Source: Lacimicrobium sp. SS2-24
GTDB lineage: Bacteria; Pseudomonadota; Gammaproteobacteria; Enterobacterales; Alteromonadaceae
Direction of reading: 5' to 3'
Length of the DNA stretch: 64,000 nt
Assembly: GCF_002201535.1 (NCBI RefSeq)
Contig: NZ_NIWW01000004.1
Coordinates: forward strand, 264,892 to 328,891
The position numbers and the translations under genes were made by a program. The notes beneath the pieces were generated by a model that did no database searches, had not been told where the DNA came from, and was given only the letters and a program-made list of their open reading frames with translations. This document shows, in pieces, positions 36,272-44,824 of this stretch; position 1 is the stretch's first letter, and every line of letters begins with the position of its first letter.

Positions 36272-36946
36272 ATGAATCATGTTAAAAGTTGCATTGTCAT
36301 TGGTCTGTTGCTGCTCACGATGGGTTGTGTCAGCATGCCGCCGGCACATGATTACAGCGCCTTTCGTGCCGCTAACCCTCGCTCAATTGTCGTACTGCCC
36401 CCGATTAATAACACGCCTGAGGTGATTGCACCTTACAGCATGATGTCGCAGGTGATTGCTCCGATTGCAGAGTCAGGTTTTTATGTCTTTCCCGTGGCGC
36501 TGGTAGACCAGACCTTTAAGACAAACGGACTCACGGTGGCACAGGATGTTCACGCAGTTCCTGTGCACAAATTGCATGAGATTTTTGGTGCCGACGCAGC
36601 CTTATACCTGACCATAGAAGACTATGGAACCAGCTATGTAATTATATCCAGCGATACCGTGGTGCGCGTCTCGGCGACGCTGGTCGACCTGCGCAGCGGC
36701 GACGTTTTGTGGCAGGATCAGGCCAGTGCATCATCGGCAGAAACCCGCTCTGACAGTGGTGGTCTGGCAGGCATGCTGATCAGCGCGGCCATCAGTCAGA
36801 TCATCGAAACAGTCACTGACAGAGGGTTTGATATTGCCGCCATTACCGCGGCAAGGCTGTTATCGGCAGAAGGTCACAATGGCCTGCTGCATGGCCCGCG
36901 CTCCCCCAAATACGGTCAGCCAGCCACCAGCGAAAAATCTCAGTAA
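36272..36946 (+). CDS. DUF799 (GNA1162-like) lipoprotein
   Basis: This is a 224-aa lipoprotein of the DUF799 family, whose member GNA1162 from Neisseria meningitidis is a surface lipoprotein studied as a vaccine antigen. It has the lipobox MGC near residue 19, then RSIVVLPPINNTPEV, SGFYVFPVALVDQTFK and FGADAALYLTIEDYG. The CsgG-like/DUF4810/DUF799 trio is a recurring gene set, so these proteins probably form one envelope assembly. A hairpin follows 10 bases past the stop. Confidence 0.87.
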   Translation: MNHVKSCIVIGLLLLTMGCVSMPPAHDYSAFRAANPRSIVVLPPINNTPEVIAPYSMMSQVIAPIAESGFYVFPVALVDQTFKTNGLTVAQDVHAVPVHKLHEIFGADAALYLTIEDYGTSYVIISSDTVVRVSATLVDLRSGDVLWQDQASASSAETRSDSGGLAGMLISAAISQIIETVTDRGFDIAAITAARLLSAEGHNGLLHGPRSPKYGQPATSEKSQ

Positions 36947-36955
36947 CCGGTCAAT

Positions 36956-36978
36956 AAGCACAAGCCTGGCTTGTGCTT
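36956..36978 (+). terminator. Hairpin after the lipoprotein operon
   Basis: A perfect 9-bp stem (36956-36964 with 36970-36978) and 5-base loop lies just past the DUF799 stop. The following bases are not T-rich, so it may act as a weak terminator or an RNA end stabiliser. Confidence 0.5.
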
Positions 36979-37166
36979 AGTGGATTTATCTCAATCACGC
37001 CTCACGGCCCTTCACCTGAACCCATTGTTCACAATCTGAATGCTACCGACAGAGTTCAGCAGAGGTTTTTAACAGGTGACAGATACCGTGTCTCAAGGCA
37101 ACATGGACAGCAGAATTGAAGATAGTCACTACACTCAATAAAACCGCAATGTTAAGGATCTCACTC

Positions 37167-38033
37167 ATGCTGAGGCTGGCAGGATTGATTCTGATGATAA
37201 TCTGTGGCTCGGCGCGAAGCGCTGTGCAGCCCCCGACCATTGTGTGGCTGACCGATGACCGTGATGATCTCCAGTATTATCTGAGTGACAGCCCCTACTC
37301 CATTGGTATGGACACCACCAATATGGTGCTGACACAACTCAAAGAGTTCGATATCCGCTTTCATTTTGCATCGGTAGCGCGCATGGACAAGCAGTTGCAA
37401 GACAGGCCTGATACCTGTGTCGCCAATCGTATCAAAACCCCTGAGCGAGCCCGTCACAATCAATTTAGTTTGCCGCTCAATGTGCACCTTCTGGCTCGTC
37501 TTTATTACAACAACCCCAACATCCGTATTCCAGAATCCCTCATCAATGACCGGGGCCAGGTTACCAACCTGCGCGCATTACTCGATGCCAACCCCGGCAC
37601 CAGCCTGGCACTGCTTGAAGGGATTTCATTTGGTGTCGATGTTGACCAACAACTGCAGCAGCTCTCTGCCCGACAGGTCACCTACTATAACGTCGATAAC
37701 CGCTATCAGTCGGGGCCCAAGTTATTAAAAGACGGTTTTGTGGATTTCGCTCTGGATTATCCATCGAAAATGAGACACCACCTCAAAACCGGCGCAAAAG
37801 AGTCACCTTATCAGTCAATTGGTCTTGCTCAGGCGCAGCAGTTTGTGGTCAGTCATATTGCCTGTAGCGATTCTGCGCTGGGAAAAAGCGTGATAGCCCG
37901 GGTCAATCATATTCTCAAGTCAGTCTATGCAGAACAGGCCTACATTGACGCCCATCTGCGTCATACCCCAGAGGCAAATCATCAGGAAATGAAAGCGTTT
38001 GTGACCCACATAATCGAAGGTTATCAGGACTGA
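37167..38033 (+). CDS. Periplasmic SBP_bac_3-like protein
   Basis: This is a 288-aa exported protein of the transporter substrate-binding type, with a signal peptide ending GSARSA. The visible landmarks are an early TIVWLTDDRDDLQYY strand, CVANRIKTPERARHNQFS, the hinge-like LALLEGISFG and VDFALDYPSKM. Such proteins without transporter genes are common in Alteromonadales and often serve sensors. Start at 37167 has AAGGA eight bases upstream; longer frames begin at 37116 or 37149. No ABC transporter genes nearby. Confidence 0.72.
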   Translation: MLRLAGLILMIICGSARSAVQPPTIVWLTDDRDDLQYYLSDSPYSIGMDTTNMVLTQLKEFDIRFHFASVARMDKQLQDRPDTCVANRIKTPERARHNQFSLPLNVHLLARLYYNNPNIRIPESLINDRGQVTNLRALLDANPGTSLALLEGISFGVDVDQQLQQLSARQVTYYNVDNRYQSGPKLLKDGFVDFALDYPSKMRHHLKTGAKESPYQSIGLAQAQQFVVSHIACSDSALGKSVIARVNHILKSVYAEQAYIDAHLRHTPEANHQEMKAFVTHIIEGYQD

Positions 38034-38371
38034 TACCGGCTCTTTCCTGCAACGCGACGAAAAGGGCCACATTCATTCTGTGGGTCACAAACACGAACTG
38101 GAGTTTACCCTCTGAAGCAGTGCTACAAAGCGCGATGACAACACCATCGGAGCAATGTGCTGAACGTCCCTTTGTGATGTCATACATCCCACCATCACAG
38201 CGCTGTCAGCTAAACCAAACGGATACCCACCGGGTAAAACCGGTTATTTGACGTGTGTGAATTGAAATTAACGGCCGATGGCGATAGGTTGAGCCTCCAT
38301 AACTGGCCGGTGCAGTTTTACAACAGCATGTTCGGCTCTTCAGGCATTAAATCCGCAAAAGAGAGATAACA
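38034..38371. other. Intergenic leader upstream of the M3 peptidase
   Basis: This 338-base stretch has no frame I can support. It ends in a purine-rich GAGAGATAAC just before the peptidase ATG, which is the likely ribosome site. I saw no terminator or strong promoter. Confidence 0.55.
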
Positions 38372-40552
38372 ATGAATTTAACGCGCAAATGGCTATCCGC
38401 CGCCATCGCCACGGCTTTACTTGGCACCGTTGCCGGCTGTGGGCAGAACCCCACGTCGACAGAACAAACTAGTCAGCCACAAACAGAACAGGCCCAGCCT
38501 CAGCAAACCGATAATCCCTTGCTGAGCGAATGGAGCGGCCCATATGGGGGCGTACCAGCCTTTGACAAAATGGACTTGTCGTTATTACAACCGGCCATGG
38601 AAAAAGCCATACAAAACCATTTGGCCGAGCTGGATGCCATTGCATCACAACAGGCTGAGCCGACGTTCGACAACACCATTGTGGCTTATGAAAAGTCCGG
38701 CGCTGATATTGCGCGCGTTTACCCCTACTATGTGATCTGGAGTGCCAACCTCTCCTCCGAAGCGTTTCGGGATATTCAGCGTGAACTGGCACCTAAGCTG
38801 GCCCAGTACCAATCGCAGATAAATCAGAATGATGCCCTGTTTCAGCGCATTAAAACAGTTTATGAAAGTGACGCACTGCAAAACATGCGCCCCGATCAGC
38901 AGCGTCTGGTGGGCCTGATTTACGACAGTTTTGCCCGTAATGGCGCCACCTTAACCGGTGATGCTAAAGCCCGGTATGCCGAGATAAATCAGGAGCTGTC
39001 TAAACTGCATACCCAGTTTGGCAATAACGTATTGGCCGATGAAGAAGGCTACGTGCTGTATCTGACCGATGAGCAGCTCGGCGGCCTGCCTGAGTCTGTT
39101 ATTAACGCCGCAGCCCAGGCGGCTGCCGATCGCGGTAAAGAAGGCATGTATGCCATTACCAACACCCGTTCATCGATGGACCCTTTCCTCACCTATTCCA
39201 CGGAACGCGCTTTGCGCGAACAAGTCTGGAATGACTACTATAGTCGCGGCGACAATGGCGGCGAACATGACAATAACGCCATCATCGCTGAGATCCTCAA
39301 ACTGCGTGATGAGCGCGTCGAGCTACTGGGCTACGACAACTATGCCCAGTGGCGACTGGAAGATCGCATGGCGAAAAACCCGGAAAATGCCATGGATCTG
39401 ATGATGTCAGTATGGCCCGCAGCGCTGGCCCGCGTCGAACAGGAAGTGGCAGATATGCAGGCCATTGCCGATAAAGAAGGCGACGATATCACCATCAAGC
39501 CCTGGGACTATCGTTACTATGCAGAGAAAGTGCGTCAGGCGCGTTATGACCTCGACTCTGATGAGGTGAAGCAGTACCTGCAACTGGATAAGCTGCGTGA
39601 GGCCATGTTCTATGTGGCAGGACGTCTGTTTAACTTTGACTTCACACCGGTGGAAGAAGGCAGTGTGCCGGTATTCCATGAAGATGTGAAAGTGTGGGAA
39701 GTGACCGACAAAACCAGTGGTGAGCATATTGGTCTGTGGTACCTCGACCCCTTCGCCCGTCAGGGCAAACGCTCAGGGGCCTGGGCCTACAGCTATCGCA
39801 ATCACACCACCTTTGATGGCGAGCAGACGGTGCTGTCATCCAACAACTCTAACTTTGTTAAAGGTAAACCTGGCGAACCGGTGCTGATCAGCTGGGATGA
39901 CGCAGAAACTTACTTCCATGAGTTTGGTCATGCCCTGCATGCGCTGGCCTCCAATGTAGCCTACCCCACGTTAAATAGCGGTGTCAGAGATTACACCGAG
40001 TTCCAGTCTCAGTTATTAGAGCGCTGGCTGCTCACTGACGATGTGATTGACAACTATCTGGTACATTACCAGACCGGTGAGTCCATTCCTGATGAACTGG
40101 TTGCCAAAATCAAAAAGGCCGCCACCTTTAATGAAGGTTTTAAGACCACTGAATACCTGGCCTCCGCGCTGGTAGACATGAAGCTGCATACCAATGACCC
40201 GGAAGGTATCGACCCCGACGCTTTCGAACGCAAGACACTGGAAGAACTGGGTATGCCTGACGAAATTGTGATGCGCCACCGCACACCGCACTTTGGCCAT
40301 ATTTTCTCTGGTGAGGGCTATTCAGCGGGCTATTACGGCTACATGTGGGCAGAGGTACTGACCTCTGATGCCGCCGAAGCCTTCGCCAGCGCCCCCGGCG
40401 GATTCTATGATGAAACCATGGCAAAAAAACTGGTCGAATACCTGTTTGCAGTGCGTAATGCCATGGACCCGGCCGAGGCGTATCGCGCCTTCCGTGGCCG
40501 TGACGCCAAGGTTGAAGCGCTGATGCGTGACCGCGGCTTTCCGGTAAAATAA
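38372..40552 (+). CDS. M3-family metallopeptidase lipoprotein (Dcp-like)
   Basis: This is a 726-aa zinc peptidase of the M3 (thimet oligopeptidase/peptidyl-dipeptidase Dcp) family. A lipoprotein signal (VAGC) and a Gln/Pro-rich spacer (about 25-50) place it in the envelope, unlike cytosolic E. coli Dcp. The zinc site HEFGHALHAL (about 515) and the distal glutamate in TEFQSQLLERW are present, as is the substrate loop EGYSAGYYGYMW. It probably trims short periplasmic peptides. Followed by a strong bidirectional terminator. Confidence 0.93.
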   Translation: MNLTRKWLSAAIATALLGTVAGCGQNPTSTEQTSQPQTEQAQPQQTDNPLLSEWSGPYGGVPAFDKMDLSLLQPAMEKAIQNHLAELDAIASQQAEPTFDNTIVAYEKSGADIARVYPYYVIWSANLSSEAFRDIQRELAPKLAQYQSQINQNDALFQRIKTVYESDALQNMRPDQQRLVGLIYDSFARNGATLTGDAKARYAEINQELSKLHTQFGNNVLADEEGYVLYLTDEQLGGLPESVINAAAQAAADRGKEGMYAITNTRSSMDPFLTYSTERALREQVWNDYYSRGDNGGEHDNNAIIAEILKLRDERVELLGYDNYAQWRLEDRMAKNPENAMDLMMSVWPAALARVEQEVADMQAIADKEGDDITIKPWDYRYYAEKVRQARYDLDSDEVKQYLQLDKLREAMFYVAGRLFNFDFTPVEEGSVPVFHEDVKVWEVTDKTSGEHIGLWYLDPFARQGKRSGAWAYSYRNHTTFDGEQTVLSSNNSNFVKGKPGEPVLISWDDAETYFHEFGHALHALASNVAYPTLNSGVRDYTEFQSQLLERWLLTDDVIDNYLVHYQTGESIPDELVAKIKKAATFNEGFKTTEYLASALVDMKLHTNDPEGIDPDAFERKTLEELGMPDEIVMRHRTPHFGHIFSGEGYSAGYYGYMWAEVLTSDAAEAFASAPGGFYDETMAKKLVEYLFAVRNAMDPAEAYRAFRGRDAKVEALMRDRGFPVK

Positions 40553-40567
40553 GTACCCGCTGTACTC

Positions 40568-40604
40568 AAAAAAGCGAAGCCTTTAAACCGGCTTCGCTTT
40601 TTTA
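40568..40604 (+). terminator. Rho-independent terminator after the M3 peptidase
   Basis: A GC-rich stem of 8 to 10 bp (AAGCGAAGCC with GGCTTCGCTT) around an 8-base loop is flanked by A and T runs on both sides, so it can work in both directions. It lies 15 bases past the stop codon. Confidence 0.9.
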
Positions 40605-40786
40605 TTGCCCCTTACTCGAAAAAAAGGGCTGCATCCTCTTGCAGATATCCTTGCCCCGTCATCCTTTTCTTTGCTTAATGTCAGTAACTGACTTACGCTC
40701 TGTGGGTGATCTAAGTTAACAGCCTCCCTCATGCGGTACTGACTTGACAGCAAAAGCAGTTCCCCTAACAGCTCAAGGATATCCCA

Positions 40787-41164
40787 GTGATGAATAAATT
40801 TTTAAAAGCGCTCTTCGCGGTCTCGCTCATGGTGTTCAGTCTCGGTCAGGTATCTGCAGGGCCCTACAGCTCAGACGATGTGATCGCCAGTGAGCAACAT
40901 CAATACAATAAACAGCAAATACTGTCCTTTTTGGCGCATGATGAAGTGCAAAACCAGCTCGTTGCTTTGGGCGTTAGCCGCGAGAATGCGCAGCGACGCA
41001 TTGCCAATATGACCAAAGAAGAGCTGAACGCGTTAAACAATCAAATCAATGATATGCCTGCCGGCGGCATTGTTGGAACGATTGTCACCGTTTTGGTGGT
41101 GGTGGCAGTACTGGATCTGATGGGTGTTACAGACGTTTACCCCTTCATCCGTCCGATTAACTAA
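40787..41164 (+). CDS. PA2779-family exported protein
   Basis: This is a 125-aa protein with a signal peptide (residues 1-24, ending VSAG) and a C-terminal hydrophobic helix (GGIVGTIVTVLVVVAVLDLMGV). The central QQILSFLAHDEVQNQLVALG and REN.QRRI pattern marks the PA2779 family (named from Pseudomonas aeruginosa). It is regularly found beside a PA2778-type cysteine peptidase, which follows here six bases later. Its role is unknown; it may be a substrate or partner of that peptidase. Confidence 0.85.
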   Translation: MMNKFLKALFAVSLMVFSLGQVSAGPYSSDDVIASEQHQYNKQQILSFLAHDEVQNQLVALGVSRENAQRRIANMTKEELNALNNQINDMPAGGIVGTIVTVLVVVAVLDLMGVTDVYPFIRPIN

Positions 41165-41170
41165 GACTCT

Positions 41171-42160
41171 TTGGCACTCTCACTTTGGCAGGCGGCCTTT
41201 TTGGCTAGCCTGTGGGTCTTTCTGAGCGGTTGTCAGAGCCCACCGCAAACCGAGCGGTTGCTGACAACACCTCCCGAAATTGCGCAACAACACCTTATTC
41301 CGGATGTACCTTTTTATCCTCAACAACAATATTTTTGCGGCCCGACGACGCTATCTGAAGTAGCGAGTTTTTATGGGCTCGAAAGCCCCCCTCAAGAGGT
41401 TGCCCGGAATACCTTTGTTCCCGAGCTCGAAGGCAGTCTGCAAATTGAGATGATTGCTGCGGCCCGACAACTTGGCCTGGTTGCGTACGCTCAGCGTGGC
41501 AACCTGAATCAATTATTAAGTCTGGTAGCGGAAAACATGCCAGTAATTGTGCTACAAAACAACGCCATTCCACTGTTTCCACAATGGCACTACGCTGTCG
41601 TCACCGGCTACGATCTGGACACAAGCGAGATCATCCTCAATAGCGGCATTACCGAGCAACATCATCTGAACTTTTCGACCTTTGAACGCACCTGGCAGCG
41701 GGGCAATTATTGGATGCTGATTATGTTGCCCGGCGACAAAGCAAGCGACCACCTCGATCCATTTGTGTATACCAAAGCCTGTCAGGACTTACTCAATACA
41801 AACCAGCATGACATTGGTATTGCCGCCTTGATGACCGCCACAACACAATGGCCCGAATACTGGTTGCCTTACTTTTTGCTTGGCAACCACTATTTCTCGG
41901 AGCAGCCCCTGCTTGCAGAAAAATGGTTTGCCAAAGGGTTGTCGTTTGCACGTCAAGAGGTAGCGTATTTGAACAACTACGCCATTTTATTGAGTGAACT
42001 GGATTGTAATGATGATGCCTTACAACTTATTCAGGCAGCCCTTGCGATACATCCTGAAGAAACAAACCTTCTCGATAGCCAAAGACAGATTCACCAGGCC
42101 GCTGCATCAGCCATTAACAGCGGTTCGCAATGTCAGGCAGCGGCAGACGCTAAGAGGTAG
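41171..42160 (+). CDS. PA2778-family C39-like cysteine peptidase lipoprotein
   Basis: This is a 329-aa lipoprotein (lipobox LSGC) with a C39-like papain fold: catalytic cysteine in YFCGPTTLSEVASFYG, histidine in QWHYAVVTGYD and a polar residue in IILNSGI. The C-terminal half (about 200-320) is a TPR-like helical region. The start appears to be TTG at 41171; its ribosome site is weak, so coupling to the upstream PA2779-like gene is likely. The pair probably processes or tethers an exported protein; the target is unknown. Confidence 0.82.
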   Translation: MALSLWQAAFLASLWVFLSGCQSPPQTERLLTTPPEIAQQHLIPDVPFYPQQQYFCGPTTLSEVASFYGLESPPQEVARNTFVPELEGSLQIEMIAAARQLGLVAYAQRGNLNQLLSLVAENMPVIVLQNNAIPLFPQWHYAVVTGYDLDTSEIILNSGITEQHHLNFSTFERTWQRGNYWMLIMLPGDKASDHLDPFVYTKACQDLLNTNQHDIGIAALMTATTQWPEYWLPYFLLGNHYFSEQPLLAEKWFAKGLSFARQEVAYLNNYAILLSELDCNDDALQLIQAALAIHPEETNLLDSQRQIHQAAASAINSGSQCQAAADAKR

Positions 42161-42262
42161 CGGCGAGAATTCAGCTTACCTCAGGTTGTGTCCTATGATG
42201 GCATGCTCCCAGTGGTGATTTTTCCTGTGCAAACACAACAAGACTGCTTTGTGATTTCGCGA

Positions 42263-42751
42263 CTACGCACTTTTCGCCGCGGCTTTGCTGCGAATAAACG
42301 CCAGCGCCTCATCAGATAAACAGCCATTGGACAAATAAGAGCGGGCTTTGCCCTGATAGAACAACCACCCCCGCGAAGTCGGTTCAATGTGGCTGATGTT
42401 TTCCCAGTCAACGCTACTGTTCACATAGGTGGATTTAATGTGAATCCCCTGCTCGTCCAGAGTCAGAGTCACCTCGTGATTGGCCGCCCTGCTGAGCATC
42501 TGCCTTGCCAGCCACCAGGGCTTTTTAAAACGCACACTCAAACCTTCTACGACACCGAGTCCGATCAGAAACCAGGCCAGAAAAGCGGTAAAAGGAGTAA
42601 ACAACAGCACCGCCACTCCTGCAAGGGCCAGCCCCACTGCTGTGCCATAAGCTTTAAGGCCGCGTTCGAGCTTCACCGACTCATCATAGGTCTCACTGAA
42701 ATGAGGTTTATCGAGAAAGTAAGTGGTGGTGTAGGAAAAACCTGTGTTCAT
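42263..42751 (-). CDS. YcxB-like membrane protein
   Basis: This is a 162-aa protein with two hydrophobic helices (about 50-85) and a C-terminal YcxB-like domain: VTLTLDEQGIHIKST, VDWENISHIEPTSRGWLFYQ. This is the common 'YcxB family' layout of membrane anchors with a PH-like cytosolic domain. The start at 42751 (MNTGFSYTT) is preferred; the longer frame adds 16 residues. Function unknown. It stands alone on the minus strand. Confidence 0.75.
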   Translation of the reverse strand: MNTGFSYTTTYFLDKPHFSETYDESVKLERGLKAYGTAVGLALAGVAVLLFTPFTAFLAWFLIGLGVVEGLSVRFKKPWWLARQMLSRAANHEVTLTLDEQGIHIKSTYVNSSVDWENISHIEPTSRGWLFYQGKARSYLSNGCLSDEALAFIRSKAAAKSA

Positions 42752-42924
42752 GGTCAGAGCTACCGACGTGCTGATGTGAATGGCCCTAATGTAACCCAAT
42801 TGCCATGGCGCTGACGAGCCATATGAAAGTGATGCGCGCTCTAGAATCGCCCCTGCGGTTCAAAAATACGCCGGCGCTGGCTGCTGTCATCACATAATCC
42901 GCGGCCTACTGATAAATGAGTTTA

Positions 42925-42938
42925 TATAGCGCTATAAT
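42925..42938 (+). promoter_or_regulatory. Palindrome overlapping a TATAAT -10 element
   Basis: A perfect 12-bp palindrome (TATAGCGCTATA, 42925-42936) overlaps a consensus TATAAT at 42933-42938, about 95 bases upstream of the SBP-pair gene. No good -35 is seen at normal spacing, so this may be an activator- or repressor-controlled promoter. Confidence 0.4.
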
Positions 42939-43034
42939 AGCCGAAGCATCTGTTACTCCGGGATTGAGAGCAGTCATTCTCCTGGGTGAACTCAGGTCTC
43001 AAGGACGTCAACAGAGATAGCGCACGTTAACCCT

Positions 43035-43769
43035 ATGTTATTTATAAAGTTTATACTGACATCTGCGATACTCTTCAGTGCAACCGTCACCGCTGCAGAG
43101 TCATATAACTTTGCCTCCATCAACCAGCTTGCTGAGCAAGAAGTCGGGCGTATTGTGCTACCGCAACTTTACGCCAAGCTCAATATCAAGGTGAATATCC
43201 GACCTTTGCCGGGAAAGCGCGCAGAATATCATGCTGTTAGCGGACAACTTGATGGTGAGATTATGCGAATCTATTCCTATGGCGAAGAAAATCCAACGAT
43301 GCTTCGGGTACCAACGCCCTATTATTATCTTGAAACCATGCCTTTTGTGTTGGCTCACCGGCAGCTAAAAATTGGTCACCGAGAAGATCTACTCAGGTTT
43401 ACGCTAGGTAAAGTCAGAGGCGTCAAACATACCAATAACATGACCAAGGGCATGGATAACGTGCATGATTTCGATTCCACCCTGGAAATGATGCGTATGC
43501 TTCAGGGTGGCTATATTGACGTGGCCCTGACTAACACCCTAGACGGCAAGCTGACACTGCGACGTAAAAATATCACTTCAGTAAAAGCTACGGAAGTGGC
43601 GCTCGACAGACTGCCACTTTACCATTACATCCACCATAAGCATGAAGATTTGGTTTCACGCATCAATGGCGTTATGGCCAAAAGCAAAGCCAGTGGCGAG
43701 CTGGAAAAACTGATCGCTGAGGCTGAACGCCAGGTCATAGCCCGGGTCACCGAACTTAAAACAAAATAG
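43035..43769 (+). CDS. Small SBP_bac_3-family periplasmic protein, copy 1
   Basis: This is a 244-aa exported protein of the SBP_bac_3 (amino-acid-binding) fold with signal peptide ending TVTAAE. Conserved blocks shared with its neighbour are EQEVGRIVLPQLY, DGEIMRIYSYGE, MLRVPTPYYYLETMPF and VKHT. There is no ABC permease, so it is probably a sensory or scavenging binding protein. It is the first of a tandem pair with the gene at 43902. A broken third copy lies at 57480-57904. Confidence 0.8.
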   Translation: MLFIKFILTSAILFSATVTAAESYNFASINQLAEQEVGRIVLPQLYAKLNIKVNIRPLPGKRAEYHAVSGQLDGEIMRIYSYGEENPTMLRVPTPYYYLETMPFVLAHRQLKIGHREDLLRFTLGKVRGVKHTNNMTKGMDNVHDFDSTLEMMRMLQGGYIDVALTNTLDGKLTLRRKNITSVKATEVALDRLPLYHYIHHKHEDLVSRINGVMAKSKASGELEKLIAEAERQVIARVTELKTK

Positions 43770-43901
43770 TGGCCTTTGTGAACTAACGATTCTTTCGACC
43801 CAACTGATATCACCCAACTATACTTCAATACATATGGCTGGCTACCACGAAGCGGCAGAGTCACATACAACACAGCGCAAAGACTAACGTGGGAAACTGA
43901 C

Positions 43902-44627
43902 ATGATGATTTTCAGGTTTATGCTGTTGGCTGTTCTACTGATGAGCAGTAAGGTCTTGGCAGAAACTTATCACTTCGCCTCGATTCATTCACTGACTGAA
44001 CAGGAAGTCGGGCGAATTGTACTCCCCCAACTCTATAACAAGTTAGGTATCAGTATCAGCATCTCCCCTCTGCCCGCTAAGCGCGCCGAGTTCAGCTCGA
44101 TCAAGGGTAATATGGATGGGGAAATCATGCGCATTTACTCCTATGGCGAAGCTAACCCTTCCATGCTCAGGGTACCCACACCCTACTATTATCTGGAAAC
44201 CATGCCGTTTCTCAGGGCAGGACATGATCTTCGTATCGAAAATGTGGCTGATCTGTCAGAACTCAGTGTTGCCAGAATATGGGGCGTAAAACACACTCTG
44301 GAGCTGACGGATGGGCTGAAAAACGCCCATGACGTGGACAGTACAGAAAAAATGATGCGCCTGCTAATGCAGGGCTTCGTTGATGTCGCACTGACCAGCA
44401 AGCTTAACGGACTGATGACGTTACAACGCCACAAATGGGATAGCCTCGAAGCCTATCATAAGCCCCTGGCTCGCCAGCCTCTTTATCATTATGTACATAA
44501 CAGTCACGCATCACTCTTGCCACGCATAGACCAGGTCATAAAGGACAGTAAACAAAGCGGTGAGCTTCAACGAATGATCGCCAATGCCGAGAAGCTGGTA
44601 CTAGAAAGCGCTGAAAAAAAACACTAA
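43902..44627 (+). CDS. Small SBP_bac_3-family periplasmic protein, copy 2
   Basis: This is a 241-aa paralogue of the gene at 43035, sharing the EQEVGRIVLPQLYNKLG, LPAKRAEF, DGEIMRIYSYGEANPSMLRVPTP and VDVALTSKLNG blocks, with a signal peptide ending VLAE. The divergence between the two is substantial (many substitutions outside motifs), suggesting different ligands. It is followed by an HBM-type chemoreceptor, which may read one of these proteins; this is inferred from position. Confidence 0.8.
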   Translation: MMIFRFMLLAVLLMSSKVLAETYHFASIHSLTEQEVGRIVLPQLYNKLGISISISPLPAKRAEFSSIKGNMDGEIMRIYSYGEANPSMLRVPTPYYYLETMPFLRAGHDLRIENVADLSELSVARIWGVKHTLELTDGLKNAHDVDSTEKMMRLLMQGFVDVALTSKLNGLMTLQRHKWDSLEAYHKPLARQPLYHYVHNSHASLLPRIDQVIKDSKQSGELQRMIANAEKLVLESAEKKH

Positions 44628-44824
44628 AAAGCTCAGTCAAATTAGCGGGTTGCCGATATTAATCCTACACTTTAGCCAATGTCGACAGGGTCAGGCACAG
44701 CCGCCCCATGAGCTTATATGTGTTTAAACCCTATTCAAGAGCCTTTTAGCAAGGGGCCGTGACGCCAGGCTTAAGAATCCAGAAGCGTAAGGCAATTTGC
44801 CAACCCCCATTCAGAAGAGACCAT

